A DNA stretch of 13,052 bases from Puniceicoccales bacterium (GCA_031289285.1 JAITPT010000325.1:1-13052), one strand, 5' to 3'. Positions 1 through 6,540 are shown, numbered from the stretch's first letter. Program-made: numbers and translations. The notes: a model not told the origin generated them from the sequence alone.

Positions 1-356
1 GTGCTCGTTCCTCGCACCAACCCTGGGCTTTGTTGGGAAACCCCGTTGGGGTTCTGAAGTGCAGTTCTGAACATCTAAAAGTCGCCCATTTGCAGTTTAG
101 CCACTTAAGAGACACTACAATAGCATATCGCAACGCCATAGGTATCGGTCTCGCCGTGTCTCTGCGGGCTGAAAGCCCGCCTCAACGCGATGGAGGCAGT
201 GCGAGAGTGGTGGCGTTTGGAACGATAGTTGAGGCGGGCTTACAGCCCGCTGTGAGACGCCGCCGGTATCATATTGCTTCGCGATAGGCTATTATGACGC
301 CGCGCCTTCAGCGCTCCAAGCCACATGCGGTTTCAGAAATGCCCCTCGTGAACCGT
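1..356. other. Non-coding stretch downstream of the fucosidase gene
   Basis: I see no credible gene here. A short open frame from position 30 has no recognisable domain and runs through the palindromic element at 119-293. Positions 39-53 can fold as a 6-bp hairpin (AACCCC/GGGGTT, GTT loop), but it lacks a T-run on either strand. No clear terminator for the fucosidase gene, which ends at 357 on the minus strand, is visible. Confidence 0.6.
119..293. repeat. Palindromic REPIN/MITE-like intergenic element
   Basis: The outer ends are inverted repeats: 119-131 (AATAGCATATCGC) pairs with 281-293 (GCGATAGGCTATT), 12 of 13 matching. Nested inside is a 23-bp inverted repeat, 164-186 against 228-250, with one mismatch. 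Each inner arm is itself a small palindrome of the form GCGGGCT-NNN-AGCCCGC. The sequence between outer and inner arms also pairs imperfectly (GGTATCGG against the GATACCGG strand). Two REP hairpins in inverted orientation within one 175-bp unit is the layout known for REPINs, which are mobilised in trans by RAYT transposases. No transposase is present in the window. The naming is an inference from structure. Confidence 0.6.
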
Positions 357-1928
357 TTATTTGAGTTCCAGCCGGAAACACCATGCGTATTCGCAGGGGC
401 GGTTTTTTGGGGATTGTAGTTTTTCGGGTATCTCGACTTTTACCACGTTTTTCTCCGCCTCTGACCAGCGCAAGGGTTCGCCAAAACCCAGCAATCGGAT
501 TTCGCGAATGTCCGCCGGATTCATATCGGGAAGAAGCAAATTGTGTTTAGGCCATTTTTGCGTGAACACGTAAAGCCGTTTGCCGTCTTTGCTGCGCGTG
601 ATCCAGTTCGCGCCTTTTTTCCACGATTTTTTGGGGTCGGCGCGAGTGTCGTAAATACCCTCGCCGTTCACCTTCAACCAATCGCCGACGGCTTCCAATT
701 GTTTCACCGCTTCAGGGTGAAAAAGTCCGGTCGCATCTGGCCCGATGCAGACCATAAAACTGCCACCCTTTGCGACACAGTCCACAAGGTTATTTATTAC
801 CCATCCAGTGCCCTTGTAGTTTTTGGCGATAGGGTCATAAGCGAATATTTTACCGAGCAAGCAAATGCTCATCCACGGCAGATTTGAGTCTTCGAGCTTG
901 CCCGGAATTACTTGTTCTGGCTGGTAATAATCGCCGTAATTCCCAATACCTCTCGCACGTAACATCACGTCTGGCTGCAACTTACGCATTATCTTGATTG
1001 TCTCTTTTGTTTGTGGCCAAACATCTTTTCCAAGCCATTGATCGAGGCAAATCATATCTATTTTGCCATAGTTTGTGAGTAGTTCGCACAGTTGTTCGCG
1101 GTGTCGCGCCACCATTCGGGCTGTTTCTTCCGGCGTCGGTTCCGGCGTGAGGACACTGCTTTTGTTTTGGCGCATATTGAAAATACCGTCTCCGTAGTCG
1201 CCCTTGTGCGTCTGCGCATAGCGTGTTGTGAGCGCGTGGTAATTGTAGGGTCGGAAGTCGGCGTCATACCAATCGGGGTGGGTGTAGTAGAGGTTTATTT
1301 TAAGCCCGTGGCGACGCCCAGCGTCGCAAAGTTCTTTCACTATATCGCGTTTGAACGGTGTCTCCTCGATGCTATATGCGAGGTCGCATTCTTCGATAAT
1401 TTTGTCGGGCGGCGCGAGATAATTTGCGCGGCGTTTGACACGCGTTTTTGTGTGAAACATCGAAAAACCGTCGGGGTGTTTGCTGGTGAACGCAAAAGCC
1501 TGCATTCCGCAGCGTTTGAAAAACTCCATCCATTCATCAGCGTTAAAACGGACGGGGTTGAACTTTTTGTAGAGTTCTTGATATTCCATTTTTTGTTTAG
1601 CGGGCATACGTAAATACGGCCACGACGCCTCAAGGTTGCGCATAGAATAAACGCCCCAGTGAATACGCACGGAAAACTTGATGTCGCGAAACGCCTCGTG
1701 CGCCGCTTCGGAGGCGTGACGGTAATCGGCGTCGGGCACGTCTTCGACGTAGGAGCGCACCATGCGGTAGTGGACATCGGACTTCGGCAGGCGAAGGCTT
1801 TGTTCGCGTTTGGCGGCGGCGTCTGCCGATTGCGCTGGCTGCGTGGCACCAGCGGCGTTGGGCGTCTCAAATGCGGTGGCGCAAAGCGAGAGAAAGGCGA
1901 GAAGTGAAAGAAGAGGAGGACGTTTCAT
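357..1928 (-). CDS. Secreted alpha-L-fucosidase, glycoside hydrolase family 29
   Basis: Predicted retaining exo-fucosidase that removes terminal L-fucose from glycans outside the cytoplasm. I chose the ATG at 1928 (523 aa): it is followed by a clear Sec signal peptide (KRPP, a hydrophobic stretch, then an ATA-type cleavage site). A TTG start at 1988 would bury that signal. GH29 marks, numbered from this ATG: FSVRIHWGVYSM near residue 90 (family KFGIFIHWG, substrate-binding His), SKHPDGF near 151 (family KHHDGF, second His replaced by Pro), and IDMICLDQW, whose Asp near 296 sits where the nucleophile lies, although the usual WFDG context is altered. The C-terminal third resembles the beta-sandwich domain. 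The upstream neighbour is the divergent methyltransferase. Sugar specificity within GH29 is uncertain. Confidence 0.85.
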   Translation of the reverse strand: MKRPPLLSLLAFLSLCATAFETPNAAGATQPAQSADAAAKREQSLRLPKSDVHYRMVRSYVEDVPDADYRHASEAAHEAFRDIKFSVRIHWGVYSMRNLEASWPYLRMPAKQKMEYQELYKKFNPVRFNADEWMEFFKRCGMQAFAFTSKHPDGFSMFHTKTRVKRRANYLAPPDKIIEECDLAYSIEETPFKRDIVKELCDAGRRHGLKINLYYTHPDWYDADFRPYNYHALTTRYAQTHKGDYGDGIFNMRQNKSSVLTPEPTPEETARMVARHREQLCELLTNYGKIDMICLDQWLGKDVWPQTKETIKIMRKLQPDVMLRARGIGNYGDYYQPEQVIPGKLEDSNLPWMSICLLGKIFAYDPIAKNYKGTGWVINNLVDCVAKGGSFMVCIGPDATGLFHPEAVKQLEAVGDWLKVNGEGIYDTRADPKKSWKKGANWITRSKDGKRLYVFTQKWPKHNLLLPDMNPADIREIRLLGFGEPLRWSEAEKNVVKVEIPEKLQSPKNRPCEYAWCFRLELK

Positions 1929-1984
1929 GCCAAGGGCGAAGACACCCGCTACAGGAGAAGGTTCCCTGATAGTGTGAGGATTTT

Positions 1985-2010
1985 TCAAATTAAATGGCAG
2001 CCATTTTTTC
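1985..2010 (-). repeat. Dispersed repeat copy A (left inverted repeat)
   Basis: On the minus strand this reads AAAATGGCTGCC followed by ATTTAATTTGA. It matches the copy at 8242-8264 at 21 of 23 positions, and the copy at 4276-4294 over 18 of 19. The core is itself a small palindrome, AAATGG-CAG-CCATTT. It lies between two divergent genes, where a transcription terminator would not be expected. Confidence 0.6.
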
Positions 2011-2170
2011 CGGTTGACTCATCCCTCTGCTTCGCCAGTCTTCCCTTCCGTTTCTGGCGGCACGGTCAACCTCCGCTTCGCCGCTGCCGACTCCCTCCGT
2101 AACGCCCGCTCCACCACCCCCACACGGGGGCAGGCACCACAACAGAGCAGCGAGTGAAAAAACGCTTGCC

Positions 2171-2192
2171 CAAAGACGTCCCGACGTCTTTG
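2171..2192. promoter_or_regulatory. Perfect 22-bp palindrome before the methyltransferase start, candidate operator
   Basis: Two perfect 10-bp arms, CAAAGACGTC and GACGTCTTTG, are separated by CC. The palindrome ends nine bases before the ATG at 2202. This is where an operator blocking transcription or early elongation would sit. Type II R-M systems are often controlled by a C protein or by the methyltransferase itself through an N-terminal HTH domain. No C gene is present, while the methyltransferase carries an N-terminal winged-helix region. If translation began at the GTG at 2154, the palindrome would lie inside the reading frame. Function is inferred. Confidence 0.45.
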
Positions 2193-2201
2193 CTGCCTGC
2201 C

Positions 2202-3407
2202 ATGAATTTCTCGCCAACGCCATCGACACTTTCCCAACACGCGCCGGGCAACGTTCGCGACGCCATCATTGCCGCGCTGTCGCAGGCGCACGAGCCGCTG
2301 TCGGTGCAAGAGATACAATCCCGCGTGTTTCAATTCATCGGCGACACGCCGCAATCGTCCATTCGCTCTTACCTCCAACTCAAGACCCCCGAAATTTTTG
2401 CCCGCGAAGACCGAGGCGTTTATCGTCTCAAAAGTTTTTCCCAAAAGCCCGTGCGCGAAACTCCGCTTCCCGAACCCTCCGTTTTCGGGCGCACAAAATT
2501 ATACTTGGGCGATTGTTTTGATTTGGGCAAAAAATTGCCGGACACATCAATTCACGCCATCGTCACCGACCCGCCCTACGGCTTGCACGAATACGCCGAG
2601 GAGCAACAAGAGAAGTTGCGCAAGGGCAAAGGCGGCGTCTGGCGGAAACCACCGTCGTTTGACGGACACGAACGTTCCCCGCTTCCGCGTTTCACTGTAT
2701 TAACGACGACGCAATTGAAAGAATTGGAAGACTTCTTTTTAGAATGGGGACGCGCCTTTCTCTCTAAACTTGTCCCCGGTGCCAATGTCCTTGTCGCCTC
2801 CAATCCGCTGCTTTCCTATATTTGCGCGAAGGCGTTGGTTGACGCCGGACTGGAACGGCGTGGAGAAATTATCCGTCTTGTGACAACGATGCGCGGCGGC
2901 GACAGACCCAAATCTGCGCATGTAGAATTTGAAAACGTCAGCGTAATGCCGCGTTCAATGTGGGAACCGTGGCTTGTTTTTCGGAAGCCGCTCGAAGGCC
3001 GTGCGCAAGATAATTTGCGCAAATGGAAAACGGGCGGATTTCGCCGCCCTTCGCCGAATGTTCCCTTCGGCGATGTGATAAGTTCCGCGCCGACACGAAG
3101 CACAGAACGCGCTCTTGCGCCGCATCCCAGTCTAAAACCACAAGCGTTTTTGCGTCAAATCGTTCGCGGCGCGTTGCCGCTTGGAGAAGGCGTTATTTTA
3201 GACCCGTTTGCCGGTGCTGGTTCGACCTTGGCAGCAGCGGAAGCCATTGGCTATGAAAGCATTGGGTTTGAAAAAGACACGATTTATTATGAAATTGCCC
3301 GCAACGCTATTCCCAAACTGGCGCGTTTTTCGCCAGCGAAATCAAACTCAGAGTTAAACACGATAGACCCAGTTTTTCCGCAATTTAGCGATACCCTCTT
3401 TATGTAA
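2202..3407 (+). CDS. Type II DNA methyltransferase, beta-class N6-adenine/N4-cytosine, with N-terminal winged helix
   Basis: Predicted modification enzyme of the R-M pair: it transfers a methyl group from S-adenosylmethionine to an exocyclic amino group in the recognition site. Numbered from the ATG at 2202 (401 aa): residues about 18-77 form a winged-helix/HARE-like region (VRDAIIAALSQAHEPLSVQE...EDRGVYRL). Catalytic motif IV, DPPYG, lies at 123-127. A target-recognition region follows, then motif X-like HPSLKP near 308 and AdoMet motif I DPFAGAGST at 334-342. Motif IV before motif I defines the beta class; DPPY favours N6-adenine but does not prove it. An in-frame GTG at 2154 would add 16 residues. 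I prefer the ATG because the domain starts after it. Neither start has a clear ribosome site. The 3' end overlaps the convergent endonuclease gene by 54 nt. Confidence 0.85.
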   Translation: MNFSPTPSTLSQHAPGNVRDAIIAALSQAHEPLSVQEIQSRVFQFIGDTPQSSIRSYLQLKTPEIFAREDRGVYRLKSFSQKPVRETPLPEPSVFGRTKLYLGDCFDLGKKLPDTSIHAIVTDPPYGLHEYAEEQQEKLRKGKGGVWRKPPSFDGHERSPLPRFTVLTTTQLKELEDFFLEWGRAFLSKLVPGANVLVASNPLLSYICAKALVDAGLERRGEIIRLVTTMRGGDRPKSAHVEFENVSVMPRSMWEPWLVFRKPLEGRAQDNLRKWKTGGFRRPSPNVPFGDVISSAPTRSTERALAPHPSLKPQAFLRQIVRGALPLGEGVILDPFAGAGSTLAAAEAIGYESIGFEKDTIYYEIARNAIPKLARFSPAKSNSELNTIDPVFPQFSDTLFM

Positions 3408-3986
3408 AGTCGCGGTGCGCGTTCCAAGTTCGCCGCGCTCATTTTTGCGAAAATCATTGAGACTAACTTTCCCCAAATAAACCTCTGTGAAGCGCATCTG
3501 ACGGCGGTTCGTTGCGGGTTCGGTTTCGTTATCTATCGTATAAACAAAAACGCACAAATACTGTTCGCGGGCACCGTGCATATCCACCGCGCCACCTTCT
3601 TTGCGAGTCGTTTTAATTTCCACACCTTCGCTTCCTGATTGTGTTTTGTTATTGGAATAGACGCCCTTGACTATCAAGTCGGGATGTCCGTTGAAATAGC
3701 CATTTTCTACGAGCGAGCGGGAGTGTTTGGCGAGACTGGCGGTGAGCATATCCGACAACACGCCGGACATAATGGCGGGGCGAAGCATGTCGTCCAGACG
3801 GGACAAGCCCTTATTTTTCAAGGTGGTGTTCACGTCGGAAAAGAAATCATGCACATCTTGCATCGCCATTTTGAAGTCATCAACCCGAAGTTGAAATGGC
3901 AGCGCAATGTCTGGATTGAATGTCCCCGTCAGGGTTTCTTTTTCAACAACGGTTGTCGTGGACGTGTTTCGTTTTTGATTTTTCAT
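3354..3986 (-). CDS. Type II restriction endonuclease, PD-(D/E)XK fold
   Basis: Predicted to cut DNA at the site protected by the convergent methyltransferase. I use the ATG at 3986 (210 aa, starting MKNQKRN). The open frame extends to 4469, but that extension runs back through the 4105-4136 tandem repeat and into the malQ coding region and looks non-coding. The nuclease signature is clear: GHPDLIV at residues 100-106, then GVEIKTTRK at 121-129, giving D103, E123 and K125 as likely metal-binding and catalytic residues. The well-formed C-terminus (RGELGTRTATL...KLRKNWVY) indicates an intact gene. The cognate methyltransferase is on the opposite strand, tail-to-tail. From memory the sequence resembles an uncharacterised R-protein family found beside similar HTH-methyltransferases. 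The recognition site cannot be read from the sequence. Confidence 0.8.
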   Translation of the reverse strand: MKNQKRNTSTTTVVEKETLTGTFNPDIALPFQLRVDDFKMAMQDVHDFFSDVNTTLKNKGLSRLDDMLRPAIMSGVLSDMLTASLAKHSRSLVENGYFNGHPDLIVKGVYSNNKTQSGSEGVEIKTTRKEGGAVDMHGAREQYLCVFVYTIDNETEPATNRRQMRFTEVYLGKVSLNDFRKNERGELGTRTATLHKEGIAKLRKNWVYRV

Positions 3987-4104
3987 TCGCCCGCAGGGAA
4001 AGTTTTGCCTGCAGAAAGGCAAGCGATTTTTTCCATTTTGGAAAACTTCAGCGCGGCACTGCTCGTTTTTTGCCACCTGCACACCTTTGCCCCCGCCAAC
4101 ACTA

Positions 4105-4136
4105 CAGTGCAATAAAGGGGCAGTGCAATAAAGGGG
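4105..4136 (-). promoter_or_regulatory. 16-bp tandem repeat upstream of the endonuclease gene
   Basis: The unit CAGTGCAATAAAGGGG occurs twice with no spacer and is followed by CAG, the start of a third unit. On the endonuclease strand it reads CCCCTTTATTGCACTG twice. It lies about 120 bp upstream of the ATG at 3986, so it could be a direct-repeat operator or part of the promoter. It could also be a recent replication-slippage duplication with no role. Confidence 0.4.
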
Positions 4137-4275
4137 CAGACACTTTTTCATTTGACTCTCGATTTTTGTGTGCCACGGGCTGGCGGGCACCGCACGTTTG
4201 GAGTGCGGCACCAGAGGGTGAAACGCCAAGACCAAGACCCGTCCCCTGACCAGAACGTCATCATCTACCACAGTA

Positions 4276-4300
4276 GAAAAAATGGCTGCCTTTTTTTTAG
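4276..4300 (+). repeat. Dispersed repeat copy B (right inverted repeat)
   Basis: GAAAAAATGGCTGCC is followed by a T-run. It is the inverted partner of the copy at 1992-2010 (18/19 over 4276-4294). It lies 11 bp beyond the malQ stop codon. On the malQ strand it forms only a weak hairpin with A/T flanks, so a modest terminator role is possible as an alternative. Confidence 0.55.
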
Positions 4301-4311
4301 AGAGGAAGGGA

Positions 4312-5925
4312 TTAGGCGAGGCGGTCGGTGACTTCGGCGAGGCGGTGCAAGTTGGGGGTGAGAAATGTTTTGGCGTGGGCGAGTTCAGCAACAGTGACAC
4401 GCCAACACCAGTTGCCGGAAGCGACACCAGGTGTGTTAAAACGTGCGGTGCTTCCTTTTCCCAAAACATCTTGCAAACTCACAACCGCTAACACAGCAGG
4501 CGAGGCGTATGCAGCGCGGATGAGCGTCCAGTTCGGCTCGGTGCCGACAGACCCAAAATAACAGCGGAAAAAGTCGCGCTCGGCCTCCGTCGCGGCGGCA
4601 TACCAGCCGACAGAAGTGTCGTTGTCGTGCGTGCCGGGATAGACGACACAGTCACGCGAGTGATTGTGCGGCAGATACGAGTTCCGTGCGTCGCCGCCAA
4701 ACGCAAATTGCAAAACAGCCATCCCCTGCAAACCCGTTTCCCGCCGCAACCCACGCACACCGTCGTCGAGGTCGCCAAGGTCTTCCGCGACAAGCGCGGC
4801 GTCGCCGAGTTCGCGCCGAACGGTTTTGAAGAAATCAAGCCCGGGACCGCGCTGCCAACATCCACTGCGGGCGTCAGGCGCGTCGGCAGGGATTTGCCAG
4901 TAATCGTGAAACCCGCGGAAGTGGTCAATCCGCACGGCGTCGCAGAGTGCGAGGTCGGCGGCGAGTCGGCGCAGCCACCATCGGTAGCCGTCTTTTTTCA
5001 GCGCGTCCCAATCGTAAAGCGGGTTTCCCCAGAGTTGCCCTGCCGGAGAAAAATAGTCGGGTGGCACACCTGCGACGTGCGACGGGAGGCCGTCTTCGCC
5101 AAGCTGGAAAAACTGCGGGTTGGCCCACACATCGGCACTGTCGCGAGCGACGAAAATCGGCGAGTCACCAAGGATACGCAGCCCGCGTTTCCGTGCGTGT
5201 CCGCGCAAGGCCGTCCACTGCGCAAAAAAAAGAAATTGCTTGACGACCTCCGCTTCGACCTCTGCGGCGACGGCGGCTGGCCACCGAGTTTTCACGGCTT
5301 CGCGATGGTTCCGCGCCGCCTCCGGCCACTCGTGCCAAGGCTTGCCGGCGAAGAACTTTTTCAGTGCGGAGAAGAGCGCGTAGTCGTCGAGCCATGCGGC
5401 CTTTTCGCGGCGGAATGCGGCGACATCGCCAAACGCTTCGAGCAGTGCCGGACGCCCAATCGCGGTGCGCGCCGCCTTGCCGAGCGCGGTGTGGAAGTGC
5501 TCCCAAAGGTAACCGTATTCGACGCGGTCTTCGGCGAGTTGGCGCAAAGGCGCGAGGTCGCGCTCGTCGAGCAGCCCTGCCTCGACGACTTCGCTGAGGT
5601 CTATGAGATAGGGATTTCCCGCGAAGGCGGAAAAACACTGATAGGGTGAGTCTCCGTAGCCTGTGGGGCCGAGCGGGCAAACCTGCCACCACGCGAAACC
5701 GCTCTCTGCCGCAAAGTCAACGAACTCCCTTGCACCTGCGCCCAGCGAGCCAACCCCTTGGCGCGACGGCAGCGAGGTCGGGTGCAGGAGGATGCCGACG
5801 CGACGTTCGCGCAAACCAGAGAAGAGCGGCGAGCGCGGCACGACGGGCGCAGCGGGCGCGACAGCGGCAGACGCGGCAAGTGCAGCGACAGCGGCAGGTG
5901 CGGCAGGTGCAGATGCGGGCGGCAT
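4312..5925 (-). CDS. malQ: 4-alpha-glucanotransferase (amylomaltase), GH77
   Basis: Cytoplasmic disproportionating enzyme that transfers alpha-1,4-glucan segments between maltodextrins, in maltose and glycogen metabolism. The family core starts at residue 41 (RRVGILLHPTSLPS) and continues with GYGDSPYQCFSAFAGNPYLIDL. The catalytic triad is visible: D334 in VRIDHFRGF (nucleophile), E381 in VAEDLG (acid/base) and D434 in GTHDNDT. At 537 aa it is slightly longer than the usual roughly 500 because of a 30-residue Ala/Pro-rich N-terminus encoded by a GCN-type simple repeat. A GTG at 5841 would remove that tail and give 509 aa; the ATG at 5925 is open but lacks a clear ribosome site. It is downstream of hup on the same strand, separated by a strong terminator, so it probably has its own promoter. 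Confidence 0.95.
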   Translation of the reverse strand: MPPASAPAAPAAVAALAASAAVAPAAPVVPRSPLFSGLRERRVGILLHPTSLPSRQGVGSLGAGAREFVDFAAESGFAWWQVCPLGPTGYGDSPYQCFSAFAGNPYLIDLSEVVEAGLLDERDLAPLRQLAEDRVEYGYLWEHFHTALGKAARTAIGRPALLEAFGDVAAFRREKAAWLDDYALFSALKKFFAGKPWHEWPEAARNHREAVKTRWPAAVAAEVEAEVVKQFLFFAQWTALRGHARKRGLRILGDSPIFVARDSADVWANPQFFQLGEDGLPSHVAGVPPDYFSPAGQLWGNPLYDWDALKKDGYRWWLRRLAADLALCDAVRIDHFRGFHDYWQIPADAPDARSGCWQRGPGLDFFKTVRRELGDAALVAEDLGDLDDGVRGLRRETGLQGMAVLQFAFGGDARNSYLPHNHSRDCVVYPGTHDNDTSVGWYAAATEAERDFFRCYFGSVGTEPNWTLIRAAYASPAVLAVVSLQDVLGKGSTARFNTPGVASGNWCWRVTVAELAHAKTFLTPNLHRLAEVTDRLA

Positions 5926-5945
5926 GGCGTATGTGCGAGGCTTGC

Positions 5946-5976
5946 AAAAAAACGCCCCGCAGAAAACGGGGCGTTT
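5946..5976 (-). terminator. Intrinsic terminator of the HU-family gene
   Basis: A perfect 10-bp stem (AAACGCCCCG at 5950-5959, CGGGGCGTTT at 5967-5976) encloses a 7-nt loop. On the minus strand it is followed by a run of T residues (complement of 5946-5950 and the stem's own A/T end). It lies 41 bp beyond the hup stop and just before malQ, so it should end hup transcription. Confidence 0.9.
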
Positions 5977-6016
5977 GCTCGGTGTAGGAAAAAAACGTCG
6001 GCGATGACGACGCAGT

Positions 6017-6346
6017 TCAGCCTTTCAACGTTTGCGGGTCGAAAGCGGCGAGACCGCCTTGCAGCTCTTTGCCGGATTTGAACTTCACGACGACGCGTTC
6101 TGGGATGAGCACGGTGTTCTCGGGTTTGTTCGGGTTGCGCCCGATGCGCGCACGGCGGGTTTGCAGTTCGAAAACGCCGAACTTGCGCAGCTCGACATTG
6201 CGCCCGTCGTTCAACGCCTTGACGATGGTGTCCAATGTGCGTTGGACGGTTTCGCGGATTTCCTTTTGACGAAAGCCCGTTTGCGCGAAAACAGCGGCGA
6301 TGATTTCACGTTTGGTGAGATTCGTTTTTTTGGTCTGTGAGGCCAT
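6017..6346 (-). CDS. HU/IHF-family DNA-binding nucleoid protein
   Basis: Small basic histone-like protein that bends DNA as a dimer and organises the nucleoid. At 109 aa it is a little longer than the roughly 90-aa family norm, with a short Lys-rich N-terminal tail (ASQTKKTN). The helical dimer core (LTKREIIAAVFAQTGF...VQRTLDTIVKALNDG) is followed by the diagnostic VELRKFGVFELQTRRARIGRNPNKPE arm region, here written across two parts (VELRKFGVFEL and RIGRNPNKPE). The Pro of GRNP intercalates in DNA in HU and IHF. Whether it acts as HU or as a site-specific IHF cannot be decided. The gene has its own strong terminator and a long leader, consistent with a monocistronic, highly expressed unit. 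Confidence 0.95.
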   Translation of the reverse strand: MASQTKKTNLTKREIIAAVFAQTGFRQKEIRETVQRTLDTIVKALNDGRNVELRKFGVFELQTRRARIGRNPNKPENTVLIPERVVVKFKSGKELQGGLAAFDPQTLKG

Positions 6347-6540
6347 AATGTTGTTGGTTTGAGTGTTGTTTGGTTTGGGTGAGTGAAAAAAGTCTCCGAG
6401 AAGTTTTCCGAAGTGCGAGAGTCTCCCGCTTGCGTCCGCTTTCCGAAGGGTCGGGACGCAAGTTGTTTATCCTCCCAAAAAAGTAAAGCGCGAAACTAAG
6501 AAAAATTACGGATACGCCAAAAATATTTTTACCGCAAAAT
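6347..6540 (-). promoter_or_regulatory. Leader and probable promoter region of the HU-family gene
   Basis: Read on the minus strand, a possible -35 TTGCGG (6532-6537) is followed after 17 nt by TATCCG (6509-6514), with an AAAAATATTTTT palindrome at 6519-6530 between them. The match to a sigma70 promoter is weak. The last roughly 45 nt before the ATG contain no G on the coding strand and are C/A-rich, so no Shine-Dalgarno is possible and the leader should be unstructured. Confidence 0.3.

Larger units (their letters stand above)
1992..4294. mobile_element. Putative R-M-carrying unit bounded by 19-bp inverted repeats
   Basis: The left end, 1992-2010, reads AAATGGCAGCCATTTTTTC. The reverse complement of 4276-4294 reads AAAAGGCAGCCATTTTTTC, identical at 18 of 19 positions. 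Between them lie exactly the methyltransferase and endonuclease genes, and outside them lie the fucosidase and malQ genes. The interior looks AT-richer than malQ, hflX and the M16 gene. I see no transposase and no convincing target-site duplication, so a non-autonomous (MITE-type) unit is the most that can be proposed. The alternative is that these are members of a dispersed intergenic repeat family; a third copy at 8242-8264 supports that reading. Confidence 0.4.
3987..4311. other. Intergenic region between endonuclease and malQ
   Basis: Non-coding and rich in small structures. On the endonuclease side there is a 6-bp hairpin at 4005-4022 (TTGCCT/AGGCAA), the 16-bp tandem repeat at 4105-4136, and a CCGCAC/GTGCGG stem near 4183-4204. 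The dispersed repeat copy B lies just before the malQ stop codon. I cannot place a convincing -35/-10 pair for the endonuclease. Confidence 0.5.

Noticed and set aside
39..53. AACCCC-GTT-GGGGTT hairpin as fucosidase terminator
   Set aside because: No T-run follows on either strand and it is over 300 bp from the stop codon.
30..287. Short open frame near the left edge
   Set aside because: It passes through the palindromic element and encodes nothing recognisable.
1929..1988. TTG start for the fucosidase
   Set aside because: It would place 20 residues ahead of a clear signal peptide; the ATG at 1928 is the natural start.
1990..2444. Minus-strand open frames in the fucosidase-methyltransferase gap
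   Set aside because: They overlap the methyltransferase start region and the repeat, and have no domain; one simply translates the repeat (MAAI end).
4105..4136. Tandem repeat as a CRISPR array
   Set aside because: Two units of 16 bp with no spacers and no cas genes.
3987..4469. N-terminal extension of the endonuclease frame
   Set aside because: It runs through the tandem repeat and into the malQ 3' end, is low in protein-like character, and the nuclease family starts near the ATG at 3986.
4627..5649. Plus-strand open frame of 340 codons opposite malQ
   Set aside because: Antisense to the GH77 catalytic region, with no recognisable domain.
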